Part shown: piece after piece, positions 1 to 9,381 of the stretch
Numbering within the stretch: position 1 is the first letter of the stretch
How the letters are laid out: the number at the start of each line of letters is the position of its first letter
Assembly: GCF_039360445.1 (NCBI RefSeq)
Contig: NZ_CP134981.1
Coordinates: 255,280-319,279, forward strand
Direction of reading: 5' to 3'
Source of the DNA: Buchnera aphidicola (Periphyllus koelreuteriae)
GTDB lineage: Bacteria > Pseudomonadota > Gammaproteobacteria > Enterobacterales > Enterobacteriaceae
DNA: 64,000 nucleotides
Notes under the pieces: model-generated
Databases searched by the model: none
What the model was told of the DNA's origin: nothing
Seen by the model: only the letters and a program-made list of their open reading frames with translations
Made by a program: the position numbers and the translations under genes

Positions 1-14
1 TTTAAAAAATTTTA

Positions 15-1460
15 TTAAAATATTACTTTTAAAATACGATTAGTATTAGTATTTCCAGGAATTCCTTTGATATCTCCTTGAGTAATTATAACTATATCAT
101 TTAATTGTAAATAACTATTATTATATAATATTTTTATTGCTTCTTTTGCAGCTTCTAAACCTTCTTTATGTGTATCAAAAAATACAGGAATAACACCTCT
201 ATATAAAGAAGTTAAATTTAATGTTTTTTTATTTTTTGATAATGCAAAAATAGGAAGACCAGAACTAATTCTAGATGTAATTAATGGAGTATTTCCAGAT
301 TCTGTCATTGTAATTATTGCTTTAACTCCTTTTAAATGATTAGCTGAATACATAGCAGACATAGAAATAATTTCTTCAATATTATTAAATGACATATTAA
401 TTCTATATCTTGAAATATTTATACTTGGAACTTTTTCTGCCCCTTTGCATACTTTAGACATTATTCTTACTGTTTCTACTGGATTTTTTCCAGAAGCAGT
501 TTCTGAAGATAACATTACCGCATCACTTCCATCTAATACAGCATTTGAGACATCCATAACTTCTGCTCTAGTTGGAATAGGATTAACAATCATAGATTCC
601 ATCATTTGAGTAGCTGTTATTACAACTCTATTTAATTGACGAGCTTTTCTAATAAGTTTTTTTTGCATACCTGCTAATTCAGGATACCCAATCTCAATTC
701 CTAAATCACCTCTTGCAACCATTATTGCATCTGAAGATAATATAATTTCTTCTATCACTTTATCTGTTTTAACGGATTCAGCACGTTCTAATTTAGCAAT
801 AATTTTTGCTGAACTTCCTGCTTTAATCATTAATTCTCTTGCAATTTTTAAGTCTTTTGAAGATTTTGGAAAAGAAACAGCTAAATAATCTACATTAATT
901 TTAGAAGCAATTAATATATCTCTTTTATCTTTATTAGTAATAGATCCTGCATTTAACCCTCCTCCTAATTTATTAATTCCTTGGTTATTTTTTAAAACAC
1001 CACCTATTAAAACTTTTGTTTCAACTTTTAATTTTTTAACATTTAACACTTTTATTTGAATTTTTCCATCATCTAATAATAAAATATCATTTACAGATAT
1101 ATCATTAGGTAAATTTTTATAATTAAATCCTACTTTTTTTGTATTTCCTAATTTATTTTTATAAAAATAATCTAATAAAAAAAAATCTCCTTTTTTTAGA
1201 AATATTTTATTTTTTTTAAATTTTGAAATTCTAATTTTTGGACCTTGTAAATCTCCTAAAATAGCTACATTACTTTTAGTTTTTTTAATAATTTTTTTTG
1301 CTTTTTTTATTCTAATAATATGTTCTTCTGAAGTTCCATGAGAAAAATTTATTCGTAAAACATTTGCTCCAGATAAAATAATTTTTTTTAATACTTTACT
1401 TGAATCTGTTGATGGTCCAAGAGTTACAACAATTTTTGTTCTTCTAATTCGTTTTAACAT
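15..1460 (-). CDS. pykA: Pyruvate kinase (type II, PykA)
   Basis: Converts phosphoenolpyruvate and ADP to pyruvate and ATP, the last step of glycolysis, in the cytosol. The 481-residue protein has the length of E. coli PykA and shows TKIVVTLGP at the N terminus, then [11 protein letters not shown], the active-site block TATQMMESM, and a complete C-terminal allosteric domain ending [10 protein letters not shown] start it at the ATG at 1458-1460 ([11 protein letters not shown]). The frame is open 47 codons further upstream, but that stretch is low-complexity Ile/Asn/Tyr/Lys with no family similarity. It is divergent from zwf; the regulator gene hexR, which lies between them in E. coli, is absent. 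Confidence 0.96.
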   Translation of the reverse strand: MLKRIRRTKIVVTLGPSTDSSKVLKKIILSGANVLRINFSHGTSEEHIIRIKKAKKIIKKTKSNVAILGDLQGPKIRISKFKKNKIFLKKGDFFLLDYFYKNKLGNTKKVGFNYKNLPNDISVNDILLLDDGKIQIKVLNVKKLKVETKVLIGGVLKNNQGINKLGGGLNAGSITNKDKRDILIASKINVDYLAVSFPKSSKDLKIARELMIKAGSSAKIIAKLERAESVKTDKVIEEIILSSDAIMVARGDLGIEIGYPELAGMQKKLIRKARQLNRVVITATQMMESMIVNPIPTRAEVMDVSNAVLDGSDAVMLSSETASGKNPVETVRIMSKVCKGAEKVPSINISRYRINMSFNNIEEIISMSAMYSANHLKGVKAIITMTESGNTPLITSRISSGLPIFALSKNKKTLNLTSLYRGVIPVFFDTHKEGLEAAKEAIKILYNNSYLQLNDIVIITQGDIKGIPGNTNTNRILKVIF

Positions 1461-1784
1461 ATTTTTTCCTAAATATTTATTGTATTCTTTTAAATATATT
1501 AATTTTAAATATAATATAAACAAATTTTTTATAATTAAATAAAAATTTATATTATTTTTATATATAAAATAATTTATATTATATATGAGTATATAATTCA
1601 AAATTTATTAATTAATTTAAATATATTATAAAAAAATAATTATTATATAGTAAATATAATAATTTTTATTTTTATATAAAATATGAACAAAAATAATAAA
1701 ATTTTTATATATTATATAATATGATTTACTTAAAAAGTAGTTTTGATATAAGAATATTTATACTTTAATAAATAGGATATTATA
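1461..1784. other. Divergent spacer pykA/zwf, hexR absent
   Basis: This 324-bp gene-free stretch must hold the promoters of both pykA (minus) and zwf (plus). I see no open frame of significance. It holds a 10-bp inverted repeat with a 7-nt loop at 1638-1664 and, upstream of zwf, a TTGATA element near 1742. In E. coli the hexR repressor gene occupies this place; nothing resembling it remains. The operator has not been identified. Confidence 0.6.
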
Positions 1785-3254
1785 GTGTTTGATAAAAAAA
1801 TTAAAAAATATGATTTAATAATTTTTGGAACAAAAGGTGATTTAGCAAGAAGAAAGTTATTTCCTGCTTTATATCAATTAGAAAAATTATTAAAATTATA
1901 TAAAAATACAAGAATTATTGGAATTGGAAGAGCTAATTGGACTCAAAAAAAATATAAAAAAATAATTAAAAATTCAATCGAAAATTTTTCTAATATTAAA
2001 ATAAAAAAAAAAATATGGATAAAATTTAGTTCTAGATTATATTTTTGTAATATTGATGTAAATAATATATCAGATTTTTATAAATTAAAAAAAATTTTAA
2101 TAAAATCAAATAAAATGAGAATTTATTATTTTGCGATACCTCAAAATACTTTTAAAAATATTTTTAAAGGATTAAAAAAAATAAATTGTAATACTTCATC
2201 TGATAGAATTATTTTAGAAAAACCTATTGGAAATTCTTTAAACACATCAAAAAAAATTAATAATCAAGTAGGAAAAAACTTCAATGAAAAACAAATTTTT
2301 AGAATAGATCATTATTTAGGAAAAGAAACAATTTTAAATTTAATATCTTTAAAATTTTCTAATTCTATTTTTTTTACAAATTGGAACAATACTACAATAG
2401 ATCATGTTCAAATTACAATAGCTGAAAAAGTAGGAATAGAAGGAAGATGGAGTTATTTTGATAAAACTGGACAAATGAGAGATATGATTCAAAATCATTT
2501 ATTACAAATATTATCTATTTTAACAATGTCTACTCCTATTAATCTTGAATCAGATAATATTAGAAATGAAAAATTAAAAATTTTAAAATCGTTAAGAATA
2601 ATAAATGATAAAAATATTAATAGAAAAACTGTGAGGGGGCAATATACATCTGGATTAATTGATAAAAAAGAAATACCAGCATATATTAATGAAATAGATG
2701 CAGTTAAAAATAGTAATACAGAAACTTTTGTATCTATTAAAGCTAATATAGATAATTCTCAATGGTATGGGGTTCCTTTTTATTTAAGAACTGGAAAAAG
2801 ATTACCAATTAAACATTCTGAAATTGTTATTTATTTTAAAAATAATAATAATAATTTATTTTATAAAACAAAAAAATTACCATTAAATAAAATTGTTATT
2901 CGATTACAACCAAATGAAGGATTAGATATTTTTATTATTAACAAAATACCTAAATTAGATTCAAAATATAAATTAAAAGAAATAAAATTAAATTTTAATT
3001 ATAATAAAAGTTTTAAAAAATATAGATTATATGATGCTTATGAAAGATTATTATTAGAAAGTTTTTTTGGATCTCAATCATTATTTGTTCGAAGAGATGA
3101 AATAGAAGCATCATGGAAATGGATAGATTCTATTATTAATTCTTGGAAAAAAAATAATTCTAAATTAGAATTATATAAAGCAGGAACATGGGGACCTAAA
3201 TCTTCAGAAAATCTTTTAAAAAAAGATGGAAGAGAATGGAATAAAATTAATTAA
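1785..3254 (+). CDS. zwf: Glucose-6-phosphate 1-dehydrogenase
   Basis: Oxidises glucose 6-phosphate to 6-phosphogluconolactone with NADP+, the entry to the oxidative pentose phosphate pathway. The 489-residue protein is close to the E. coli length of 491. It shows the N-terminal nucleotide-binding segment FGTKGDLARRKLFPALYQ, the catalytic RIDHYLGKE motif near residue 180, RTGKRLP, and the conserved end AGTWGP. Translation begins at a GTG preceded by TAGGAT; the next in-frame ATGs lie inside the conserved domain. It stands alone between divergent pykA and htpX. Together with rpiA (60.7 kb) it suggests a working pentose phosphate route. Confidence 0.96.
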   Translation: MFDKKIKKYDLIIFGTKGDLARRKLFPALYQLEKLLKLYKNTRIIGIGRANWTQKKYKKIIKNSIENFSNIKIKKKIWIKFSSRLYFCNIDVNNISDFYKLKKILIKSNKMRIYYFAIPQNTFKNIFKGLKKINCNTSSDRIILEKPIGNSLNTSKKINNQVGKNFNEKQIFRIDHYLGKETILNLISLKFSNSIFFTNWNNTTIDHVQITIAEKVGIEGRWSYFDKTGQMRDMIQNHLLQILSILTMSTPINLESDNIRNEKLKILKSLRIINDKNINRKTVRGQYTSGLIDKKEIPAYINEIDAVKNSNTETFVSIKANIDNSQWYGVPFYLRTGKRLPIKHSEIVIYFKNNNNNLFYKTKKLPLNKIVIRLQPNEGLDIFIINKIPKLDSKYKLKEIKLNFNYNKSFKKYRLYDAYERLLLESFFGSQSLFVRRDEIEASWKWIDSIINSWKKNNSKLELYKAGTWGPKSSENLLKKDGREWNKIN

Positions 3255-3429
3255 ATTATATTGAATTCATAATAAAATATGTTATAAAATTATACATTTA
3301 ATAAAATTTAATATAAAAATTTTTATTAATTTTAAAATTATTATTTAAAATAAAAATTATGTATTTATAAAATTTTTAATATAAAAATAAAATTTGTTCT
3401 ATTAAATTATTTTAAACAAAGGATAATAA

Positions 3430-4311
3430 ATGATTCGAGTGTTATTATTTTTATTAACAAATTTAGCAGTAACAATTATTTTATGTATATTATCTTTTTT
3501 TATTGGAATACAAAATCATAATCTTTACATGTTTATTATTTCAACATTTATATTTGGATTTAGTGGATCATTTATCTCTCTTTTATTATCAAAAAAAATA
3601 GCTCTTCTTTCTATTAAATCTTATATAATTAAAAATCCAAGAAATAAAACAGAAAAATGGTTATTAAAATTTATAGAAAAACAAGCAAAAAAATTAGAAA
3701 TTAATACTCCTGAATTAACTATATATACATCTAATGATATAAATGCTTTTGCAACTGGACCAACAAAAAACTCTTCTTTAATTGCATTATCAGATAAATT
3801 AATAGATGTAATGAATAAAAATGAAATTAAAGCAGTTATTTCTCATGAAATTACTCATATTTCTAATGGAGATATGGTAACTATGACTTTAATTCAAGGA
3901 ATAGTAAATACATTTGTAATTTTTTTATCAAAAGGAATTGCTTATATTATATCTTATATTTTTTCAGATAATAAAAATAACGGAAATATTTTTATAAAAA
4001 ATAATATTATTACTTTAATTTTAACATTATTTTTAGAAATTTTATTTGGAACTTTATCAAATTGTATTACAATGTGGTTTTCTAGAAAAAGAGAATTTTA
4101 TGCTGATGCTGGATCAGCAAAAATTGTTGGAAAAAAACATATGATTTCTGCATTAAAAACAATAAATAATCATGTACAAACTTTTATAAAAGAAGAAAAT
4201 CTTGCTACATTATCTATTCATGGAAAAAATAAAAAATTTTTAAATTTATTTATGTCTCATCCAACTATAAAAAATAGAATTAAAGCTTTAAATAATAAAA
4301 CATATATGTAA
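3430..4311 (+). CDS. htpX: Membrane zinc metalloprotease HtpX
   Basis: M48-family inner-membrane protease that takes part in quality control of membrane proteins alongside FtsH. It is 293 residues, exactly the E. coli length. Two N-terminal membrane segments (about 4-27 and 33-55) are followed by the zinc site HEITH at 139-143 and the downstream glutamate in REFYAD (Glu222), then two further hydrophobic segments around 155-177 and 192-212. All catalytic ligands are present, so it should be active. An AAAGGA ribosome-binding site precedes the ATG. A 17-bp hairpin follows the stop. Confidence 0.95.
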   Translation: MIRVLLFLLTNLAVTIILCILSFFIGIQNHNLYMFIISTFIFGFSGSFISLLLSKKIALLSIKSYIIKNPRNKTEKWLLKFIEKQAKKLEINTPELTIYTSNDINAFATGPTKNSSLIALSDKLIDVMNKNEIKAVISHEITHISNGDMVTMTLIQGIVNTFVIFLSKGIAYIISYIFSDNKNNGNIFIKNNIITLILTLFLEILFGTLSNCITMWFSRKREFYADAGSAKIVGKKHMISALKTINNHVQTFIKEENLATLSIHGKNKKFLNLFMSHPTIKNRIKALNNKTYM

Positions 4312-4323
4312 AGATATTTTATC

Positions 4324-4360
4324 TTCATAAAAGAAAATAACTATTATTTTCTTTTATGAA
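4324..4360 (+). terminator. 17-bp A/T-rich hairpin after htpX
   Basis: Arms at 4324-4340 and 4344-4360 are perfectly complementary (17 bp) around a 3-nt loop CTA. It starts 13 bp after the htpX stop and is the likely 3' end of the htpX transcript, although the T-tract that follows is poor. Two direct copies of a 16-bp sequence (4360-4375 and 4381-4396, period 21) follow at once. Confidence 0.65.
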
Positions 4361-4602
4361 ATTTATTAATTAATTATTCTAATTTATTAATTAATTTAGT
4401 AATAATGTTAAACATTGTTTTTTATTTCAAAATCCTCTATGATAGAATAATTAATATTTTTATATAAATTTTATTTTTAAAAATTAAATTATTTTAAAAA
4501 TCAATAAAATATAAAATATATTATAAAATAAAATTTTTTAATATCTTCTATGTAAATAATATATATTTATGTAATACAAATTTTTTTTCAAGGAAATTTT
4601 AA

Positions 4603-4812
4603 ATGTCAAAGATTAAAGGCCAAGTAAAATGGTTTAATGAAGCAAAAGGTTTTGGATTTATCACTCCTGAAGATGGTAGTAAAGATGTTTTTGTTCATTT
4701 TTCTTCTATTCAAGGAGAAGGATTTAAAACTTTAGCTGAAGGTCAAAATGTAGAATTTGAAATTCAAGAAGGTCAAAAAGGCCCATCTGCTATAAATGTT
4801 TTTTCAATATAA
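4603..4812 (+). CDS. cspC: Cold-shock domain protein CspC
   Basis: Small single-stranded nucleic-acid-binding protein that acts as an RNA chaperone and transcription antiterminator. It is 69 residues, one OB-fold, with RNP1 (KGFGFI) and RNP2 (VFVHF) intact. The start [18 protein letters not shown] and the segment [17 protein letters not shown] fit CspC somewhat better than its paralogue CspE. Its codons are visibly less A/T-extreme than those of its neighbours, which fits strong purifying selection and high expression rather than transfer. AAGGA lies about 10 nt before the ATG, and a GC-containing terminator follows. Confidence 0.95.
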   Translation: MSKIKGQVKWFNEAKGFGFITPEDGSKDVFVHFSSIQGEGFKTLAEGQNVEFEIQEGQKGPSAINVFSI

Positions 4813-4870
4813 TAAAAATTATTTATTTAAATTTTATTAAAAATTTTTATAAACATTGAAAATTTTTAAA

Positions 4871-4898
4871 AAAACCTCTGTTCAGAATACGGAGGTTT
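4871..4898 (+). terminator. Rho-independent terminator after cspC
   Basis: An AAACCTC arm pairs with GAGGTTT around a short loop, with one more near-pair inside. It begins about 60 bp after the cspC stop and is followed by an A/T-rich tail. It is one of the few hairpins in the window with a G/C core, fitting a strongly expressed single-gene unit. Confidence 0.75.
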
Positions 4899-5057
4899 AA
4901 AAATAAATTTTTTAAAAGCCAATGTTAACAAAAAAAAAACTATTAATTTTATTATAAAATATTATTTTATAAAAAATTTTATAAAAATTTAAAATTTTTA
5001 AAAATATTTTTTTATTATTAAATATAATATAATTAAATATAAATTTTTTCCTATTTT

Positions 5058-6650
5058 ATGGAGAATTTAATGGGATTTACTTTAAACCCGTCAGCTTGGA
5101 CTGGTTTATTAGCATTAATAATTATTGAAATAGTATTAGGGATGGATAATATAATTTTTTTAACTATATTAGTTAAAAAATTACATCCTAAACAAAGAAA
5201 AAAAGCTAAAAATATTGGTCTAATTTTATCTCTTTTTATTAGAATATCTTTTCTTTCATTAATATCATGGTCTACATCTCTTACTAATCCTTTTTATTCT
5301 AATCAATATATTACTCTCTCTGTCAGAGAAGTTATTTTTCTTACAGGAGGAATTTTTTTATCTTTTGTTTCATTATTAGAATTAAATGATAAATTATGTA
5401 ATAGACATGTTAAAGAAAATAAAAAAAAAAATTATTCAAATTTTTGGTTAACAATTTGTCAAATAGTTATAATGGATTCAATTTTTTCTTTAGATTCAAT
5501 AATTACAGCAATTGGAATAGCAAATAATATAATTGTTATGACTTTAGCAATTATAATATCTATGTGTTTTATGTTATACGTTTTAAAATCAATAAAAAAA
5601 TTTATTCATAAATATAAAGCAATAGTTGTTTTATGTTTAGGTTTTTTATTAATGATTGGAATGAGTTTAATATTAGAAGTATTAGGTTTTTATATTCCTA
5701 AAACATATTTATATACAGCTATTGGATTTTCAATATTTATAGAAGTATTTAATCAACTTTCAAAATATAATTTTTTATTATATCAATATACTAGACCAAT
5801 TCGAACAAGAGTTTTAGAAAAATTTTTACAAATTATTAAAATAGAAAAACAAAAAACTAAACATATTAAAAACGAAAAAAAAAATAAAAAATATTTTTCA
5901 AAAGAATATAGTAATTTTAAAAAAGAAGAAAAATATATGATTTATAGCCTTTTAAATTTAGCTATTAGATCAATTAAAAGTATGATGACTCCAAGAATAG
6001 AAATTTCATGGATTAATATTAATAAACCTATTAATGAAATAAAAAAAAAACTTTTAGATACTCCTCATAGTTTATTTCCTATTTGTAAAGGAGAATTAGA
6101 TAAAATTATTGGAGTAGTAAGAGCAAAAGAATTGTTATTTATTATAGAAAATAATAAAAATATTTTAAATTTTGTATCTAAAAACAAACCAATTATTATT
6201 TTAGAAACATTAAATCCTATAAATTTATTAAAAATATTAAAAAAATCAAAAGGAAATATTATTATTGTAATAAATAAATTTAATATAGTTCAAGGTTTAA
6301 TTACTCCTTTAGATTTTTTAAAAGCTATTGCTGGAGATTTTCCAGATGCAGATGAAACTCCAGATATTATTAAAGAAAAAAATAGTTGGTTAGTAAAAGG
6401 AAGTACAGATTTACATTCATTAAAACAATTTTTAAACATAAAAAATTTTTTTAAAGTTCAAACAACTCATGCTTCTATAGCAGGTCTTTTAATTGAAACA
6501 AAAGGAGAAATTCCTTCTAAAGGAGATATTATTAAAATTTCTTCATTAAATTTTAAAATTATTAAAGTTACAAATTATACAATTAATTTAATTCGAATTA
6601 CAAAAAAAAATAAAAAAAAAAAGAAAAATAAAACAAAGAGAATAAAATAA
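5058..6650 (+). CDS. yoaE: TerC-family membrane protein with CBS and CorC domains (YoaE)
   Basis: Inner-membrane protein of the TerC/Alx superfamily fused to a cytosolic CBS pair and a CorC_HlyC domain; 530 residues, close to E. coli YoaE (518). Roughly seven membrane segments fill residues 1-240, with the family motif EIVLGMDNIIF and a second acidic motif DSIFSLDSIITAIG. The soluble part contains MMTPRIEISW, HSLFPICKGELDKIIG and FPDADETPDII. The substrate is not established; metal-ion export has been shown for relatives. The start may instead be the ATG at 5070: GGAG at 5060-5063 is well placed for it but overlaps the codon at 5058. Confidence 0.9.
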   Translation: MENLMGFTLNPSAWTGLLALIIIEIVLGMDNIIFLTILVKKLHPKQRKKAKNIGLILSLFIRISFLSLISWSTSLTNPFYSNQYITLSVREVIFLTGGIFLSFVSLLELNDKLCNRHVKENKKKNYSNFWLTICQIVIMDSIFSLDSIITAIGIANNIIVMTLAIIISMCFMLYVLKSIKKFIHKYKAIVVLCLGFLLMIGMSLILEVLGFYIPKTYLYTAIGFSIFIEVFNQLSKYNFLLYQYTRPIRTRVLEKFLQIIKIEKQKTKHIKNEKKNKKYFSKEYSNFKKEEKYMIYSLLNLAIRSIKSMMTPRIEISWININKPINEIKKKLLDTPHSLFPICKGELDKIIGVVRAKELLFIIENNKNILNFVSKNKPIIILETLNPINLLKILKKSKGNIIIVINKFNIVQGLITPLDFLKAIAGDFPDADETPDIIKEKNSWLVKGSTDLHSLKQFLNIKNFFKVQTTHASIAGLLIETKGEIPSKGDIIKISSLNFKIIKVTNYTINLIRITKKNKKKKKNKTKRIK

Positions 6651-6667
6651 ATATTCAAAAATAAACC

Positions 6668-6704
6668 TATAATTTATTCATAAATTTTATATGAATAAAT
6701 TATA
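6668..6704 (+). terminator. 15-bp hairpin between yoaE and tsaB
   Basis: Arms at 6668-6682 and 6690-6704 are perfectly complementary over 15 bp, with a 7-nt loop. It lies 17 bp after the yoaE stop and 32 bp before the tsaB start. The tail is A-rich rather than T-rich, so it may protect an mRNA 3' end rather than terminate on its own. Confidence 0.55.
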
Positions 6705-6736
6705 AAAAATATTTTCTCATAATTAAAAATTAATAT

Positions 6737-7387
6737 ATGAAATTACTTACTTTTTATAATTCTAAAAAAATTTGTTCAGTTGCTATAAAATATAATAATA
6801 AAATAGATTATATTTATGAATTTTCAGAAAAAAATAATCATTCAATAATTTTATTAATGATTAATAAAATTTTATTAAAAAATTTTATATCTTTAAAAGA
6901 TATTAATTATATTGCTTTTTCTAAAGGACCAGGATCTTTTACAGGAATTAGAATTGCTATTATAATTGCTCGAGGACTATCTATTGGATTAAATATTCCA
7001 TTAATTGGTATATCTACATTAAAAATTTTCGCAGAAAAAGGTAAACATATAACTAAAAAAAATAAATTTTTAATTATAACAAAAGCTAATAAAACAAATA
7101 TTTATTTTGGAAAATATATTTATAAAAAAAATAATATTTTTTTAATAAATAAAGAAAAATTTATATCAATTCAATTAGCTTTGTGTAAAATAAAAAAATT
7201 AAAAAATTGGATTATTATAAAAAATTTTAATTCTATAAAATTTAACTCTATAAAAAATATAAAAATATTAAATATAAAAAATATTAATGCGTTAGATATT
7301 ATTCCTATAGCATTACGATATATTAAATTTAAAAGATATAAAAAAAAAATAATTGTTCCAAATTATTTACAAAATAAAATAATTTAA
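6737..7387 (+). CDS. tsaB: tRNA threonylcarbamoyladenosine protein TsaB
   Basis: Partner of TsaD and TsaE in making the t6A37 modification of ANN-decoding tRNAs in the cytosol. It is 216 residues against 231 in E. coli. The N-terminal ASKHA fold is clear, with KGPGSFTGIRIA near residue 65 and the GLNIPLIGISTL segment. The C-terminal half is much diverged and Lys/Ile rich but keeps the IPIALRYIKF tail. TsaB is a non-catalytic activator, so drift there is tolerable. It converges with minE, leaving only 33 bp. Confidence 0.9.
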   Translation: MKLLTFYNSKKICSVAIKYNNKIDYIYEFSEKNNHSIILLMINKILLKNFISLKDINYIAFSKGPGSFTGIRIAIIIARGLSIGLNIPLIGISTLKIFAEKGKHITKKNKFLIITKANKTNIYFGKYIYKKNNIFLINKEKFISIQLALCKIKKLKNWIIIKNFNSIKFNSIKNIKILNIKNINALDIIPIALRYIKFKRYKKKIIVPNYLQNKII

Positions 7388-7420
7388 AAAAAAATAATAT
7401 TTTTTAAAGAAATTAAAAAA

Positions 7421-7672
7421 TTAATCTGAAAGTTTAACATTCAATTCTAATATAGATATATCATTATTTTTTTGACAATATTGAATTTTAATAGATTTTT
7501 TATCAATTTTAATATACTTACAAATAACTTTTAATATTTCTTTTTTTATTTTTGGAATATAATTTGGAAAAACATTATTTTTTCTTTGTTCAGCAACAAT
7601 AATTTGTAATCTTTTTTTAGCAATAAAAGCAGTTTTTTTATTTCTAAATAAAAAAAAATTTAATAATTTCAT
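7421..7672 (-). CDS. minE: Cell-division topological specificity factor MinE
   Basis: Drives pole-to-pole oscillation of MinCD by stimulating the MinD ATPase, so confining FtsZ rings to midcell. With the start at 7672 it is 83 residues beginning MKLLNFFLFRNKKTAFIAKK, which matches the E. coli anti-MinCD helix; ICKYIKID and DISILELNVKL are conserved. An upstream in-frame ATG at 7687 would overlap minD and adds no conserved residues. GGGAG inside the last codons of minD, about 8 nt upstream, fits the 7672 start. It is last in the minC-minD-minE operon, 4 nt after minD. Confidence 0.95.
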   Translation of the reverse strand: MKLLNFFLFRNKKTAFIAKKRLQIIVAEQRKNNVFPNYIPKIKKEILKVICKYIKIDKKSIKIQYCQKNNDISILELNVKLSD

Positions 7673-7676
7673 TCTT

Positions 7677-8486
7677 TTATCTCCCAAATAAACGTTGGAA
7701 AAAATTTTTTTTCTTTTTTATAAATTTAAATGGAATATTTTGTCCTAATAATCTTTTTACAACATCTTGATAAGAAACCCCTGCAATAGATTGAGTATTT
7801 AATATAATTGGAATACCTTTATTTGATGCTTTTAAAATATTTTCATCTTCTGGAATAATTCCTATTAAAGGAATTCTTAAAATATCTAAAACATCTTTAG
7901 AACTTAACATATCTCCTGAATCAACTTTTTCTAGAGAATATCTAGTTAATAATAAACTTTCTTTGACTGGTTTTTTTTTTTCTTTTGAACGTTTAGATTT
8001 AGATGAAATTATCCCTAATATTCTATCTGAATCTCGTACAGATGAAATTTCAGGATTAGTTGTAATAATAGCTTCATCAGCAAAATATAATGCTAATACA
8101 GCTCCTCTTTCTATTCCTGCTGGAGAATCACAAATAATAAAATCAAATTTCATTTTTTTTAATTCTTTAAAAACAAAATCTACTCCTTGATAAGTTAAAG
8201 ATTCTTTATCTCTTGTTTGAGATGCTGGAAGAATAAATAGATTTTTTGTATATTTATCTTTAATTAAGGTTTGATTAATAGTTGATTCTCCTTGAATTAC
8301 ATTAATAAAATCATATACTACTCGACGTTCACAACCCATTATTAAATCTAAATTTCTTAACCCTACATCAAAATCAATAACAACTGTTTTTTTTCCATAT
8401 TGAGCTAAACCAGTAGAAATAGATGCACTTGATGTAGTTTTTCCAACTCCTCCTTTTCCAGATGTAATAACAATAATACGTGTCAT
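7677..8486 (-). CDS. minD: Septum site-determining ATPase MinD
   Basis: Membrane-cycling ATPase that recruits MinC and is displaced by MinE. It is 269 residues (E. coli 270). The deviant Walker A GKGGVGKT is at residues 10-17, VIDFDVGLRNLD follows, and the C-terminal amphipathic membrane-targeting helix ends FFQRLFGR. All hallmarks needed for dimerisation and membrane binding are present. It is the middle gene of minCDE, with 36 bp to minC and 4 bp to minE, and is one of the best-conserved proteins in the window. Confidence 0.97.
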   Translation of the reverse strand: MTRIIVITSGKGGVGKTTSSASISTGLAQYGKKTVVIDFDVGLRNLDLIMGCERRVVYDFINVIQGESTINQTLIKDKYTKNLFILPASQTRDKESLTYQGVDFVFKELKKMKFDFIICDSPAGIERGAVLALYFADEAIITTNPEISSVRDSDRILGIISSKSKRSKEKKKPVKESLLLTRYSLEKVDSGDMLSSKDVLDILRIPLIGIIPEDENILKASNKGIPIILNTQSIAGVSYQDVVKRLLGQNIPFKFIKKKKNFFQRLFGR

Positions 8487-8522
8487 ATTTAATATTTCCT
8501 TTAATATAAATATTGATATAAA

Positions 8523-9188
8523 TTATAATTTTTTTATTTGAACTACACCATTTTTTAAATATATTTGAGCAGATTTATTTAATATATTTTTTGGTATAGA
8601 ATCCATAAGACAATATTCTCCAGAAATTGATAATAATTCAGAAAATAACTTTGTACTAAAAATTTTTCTAGTATTATCTCCATTAGCTCCTGCTAAAGCT
8701 CTTCCACTTAATTTTCCATAAACATGAATATTTCCATCTGCAATAATTTCTGCTCCTTCATTTACATTATTTGTAATAATTAAATCTGATTTTTTTGCAT
8801 AAATTGTTTGACCAGAATGAATAGTATTTTTATAAAAAATACTTTTATAAAATTTTTTTTTAAATTTTATTTTTTTTTCTTTAATTAAACTTTTTGTATT
8901 TGAAAACACAGGAAAACCTGAATCTATAATTTTTTTTTTTAAACTTAAATTAAAACATTCACTTATTCCTAAAATAATAAAATTATTTTTCAGAATTATT
9001 TTTTTTAATTTATTCCAATTTAACTCTCTTTTAAAAAAAGATAAATTTATAATAATTGGTGCATTATTAAAAAAACTAGGAGATTCATTAATTTTTTTTT
9101 TTAATGCATAATTTATTAATTCTAATTTATCACTTTTTAAATATAGAACTAAAGTTGTAAAAATATTTCCTTGAAATTTAATTGGCAT
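8523..9188 (-). CDS. minC: Septum site-determining protein MinC
   Basis: FtsZ-polymerisation inhibitor placed by MinD. It is 221 residues (E. coli 231). The N-terminal FtsZ-binding domain (about 1-105) is heavily diverged; the C-terminal beta-helix domain is clear, with SGQTIYAKKSDLIITNNVN, the turn SGRALAGANGDN, and the MinD-contact region LLSISGEYCLMDSIP. It is the first gene of the min operon. The 193-bp spacer to divergent rsmC must hold both promoters. Confidence 0.94.
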   Translation of the reverse strand: MPIKFQGNIFTTLVLYLKSDKLELINYALKKKINESPSFFNNAPIIINLSFFKRELNWNKLKKIILKNNFIILGISECFNLSLKKKIIDSGFPVFSNTKSLIKEKKIKFKKKFYKSIFYKNTIHSGQTIYAKKSDLIITNNVNEGAEIIADGNIHVYGKLSGRALAGANGDNTRKIFSTKLFSELLSISGEYCLMDSIPKNILNKSAQIYLKNGVVQIKKL

Positions 9189-9381
9189 ATGTATTTTTTT
9201 TAAATTTATATTTTTTTTTAAAATTTTTTATATAATAATATTTTATATTTTAATAAATATGATAATTTTTTATAAAATATTTTTTATTTTAAATAATATT
9301 CATAAAAAAAAATAATATTTATAGTGATTTAAATAAAATAAAATATAAAAAAATAAATTTTTTTATAAGGAGAAAATTTTT

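Noticed and set aside
1461-1601. N-terminal extension of pykA to 1601
   Set aside because: The added 47 residues are low-complexity and unlike any pyruvate kinase; the family N terminus begins at 1460.
4360-4396. CRISPR-like or other tandem array from the 16-bp direct repeat
   Set aside because: Only two copies, purely A/T rich, with a 5-nt spacer; no cas genes and no further units.
4603-4812. cspC as horizontally acquired because of its milder A/T content
   Set aside because: The sequence is a typical enterobacterial CspC in a conserved position; strong purifying selection explains the composition, as in rpmA and csrA.
7963-8190. Plus-strand open frame opposite minD
   Set aside because: Antisense shadow of well-conserved MinD; no start signal.
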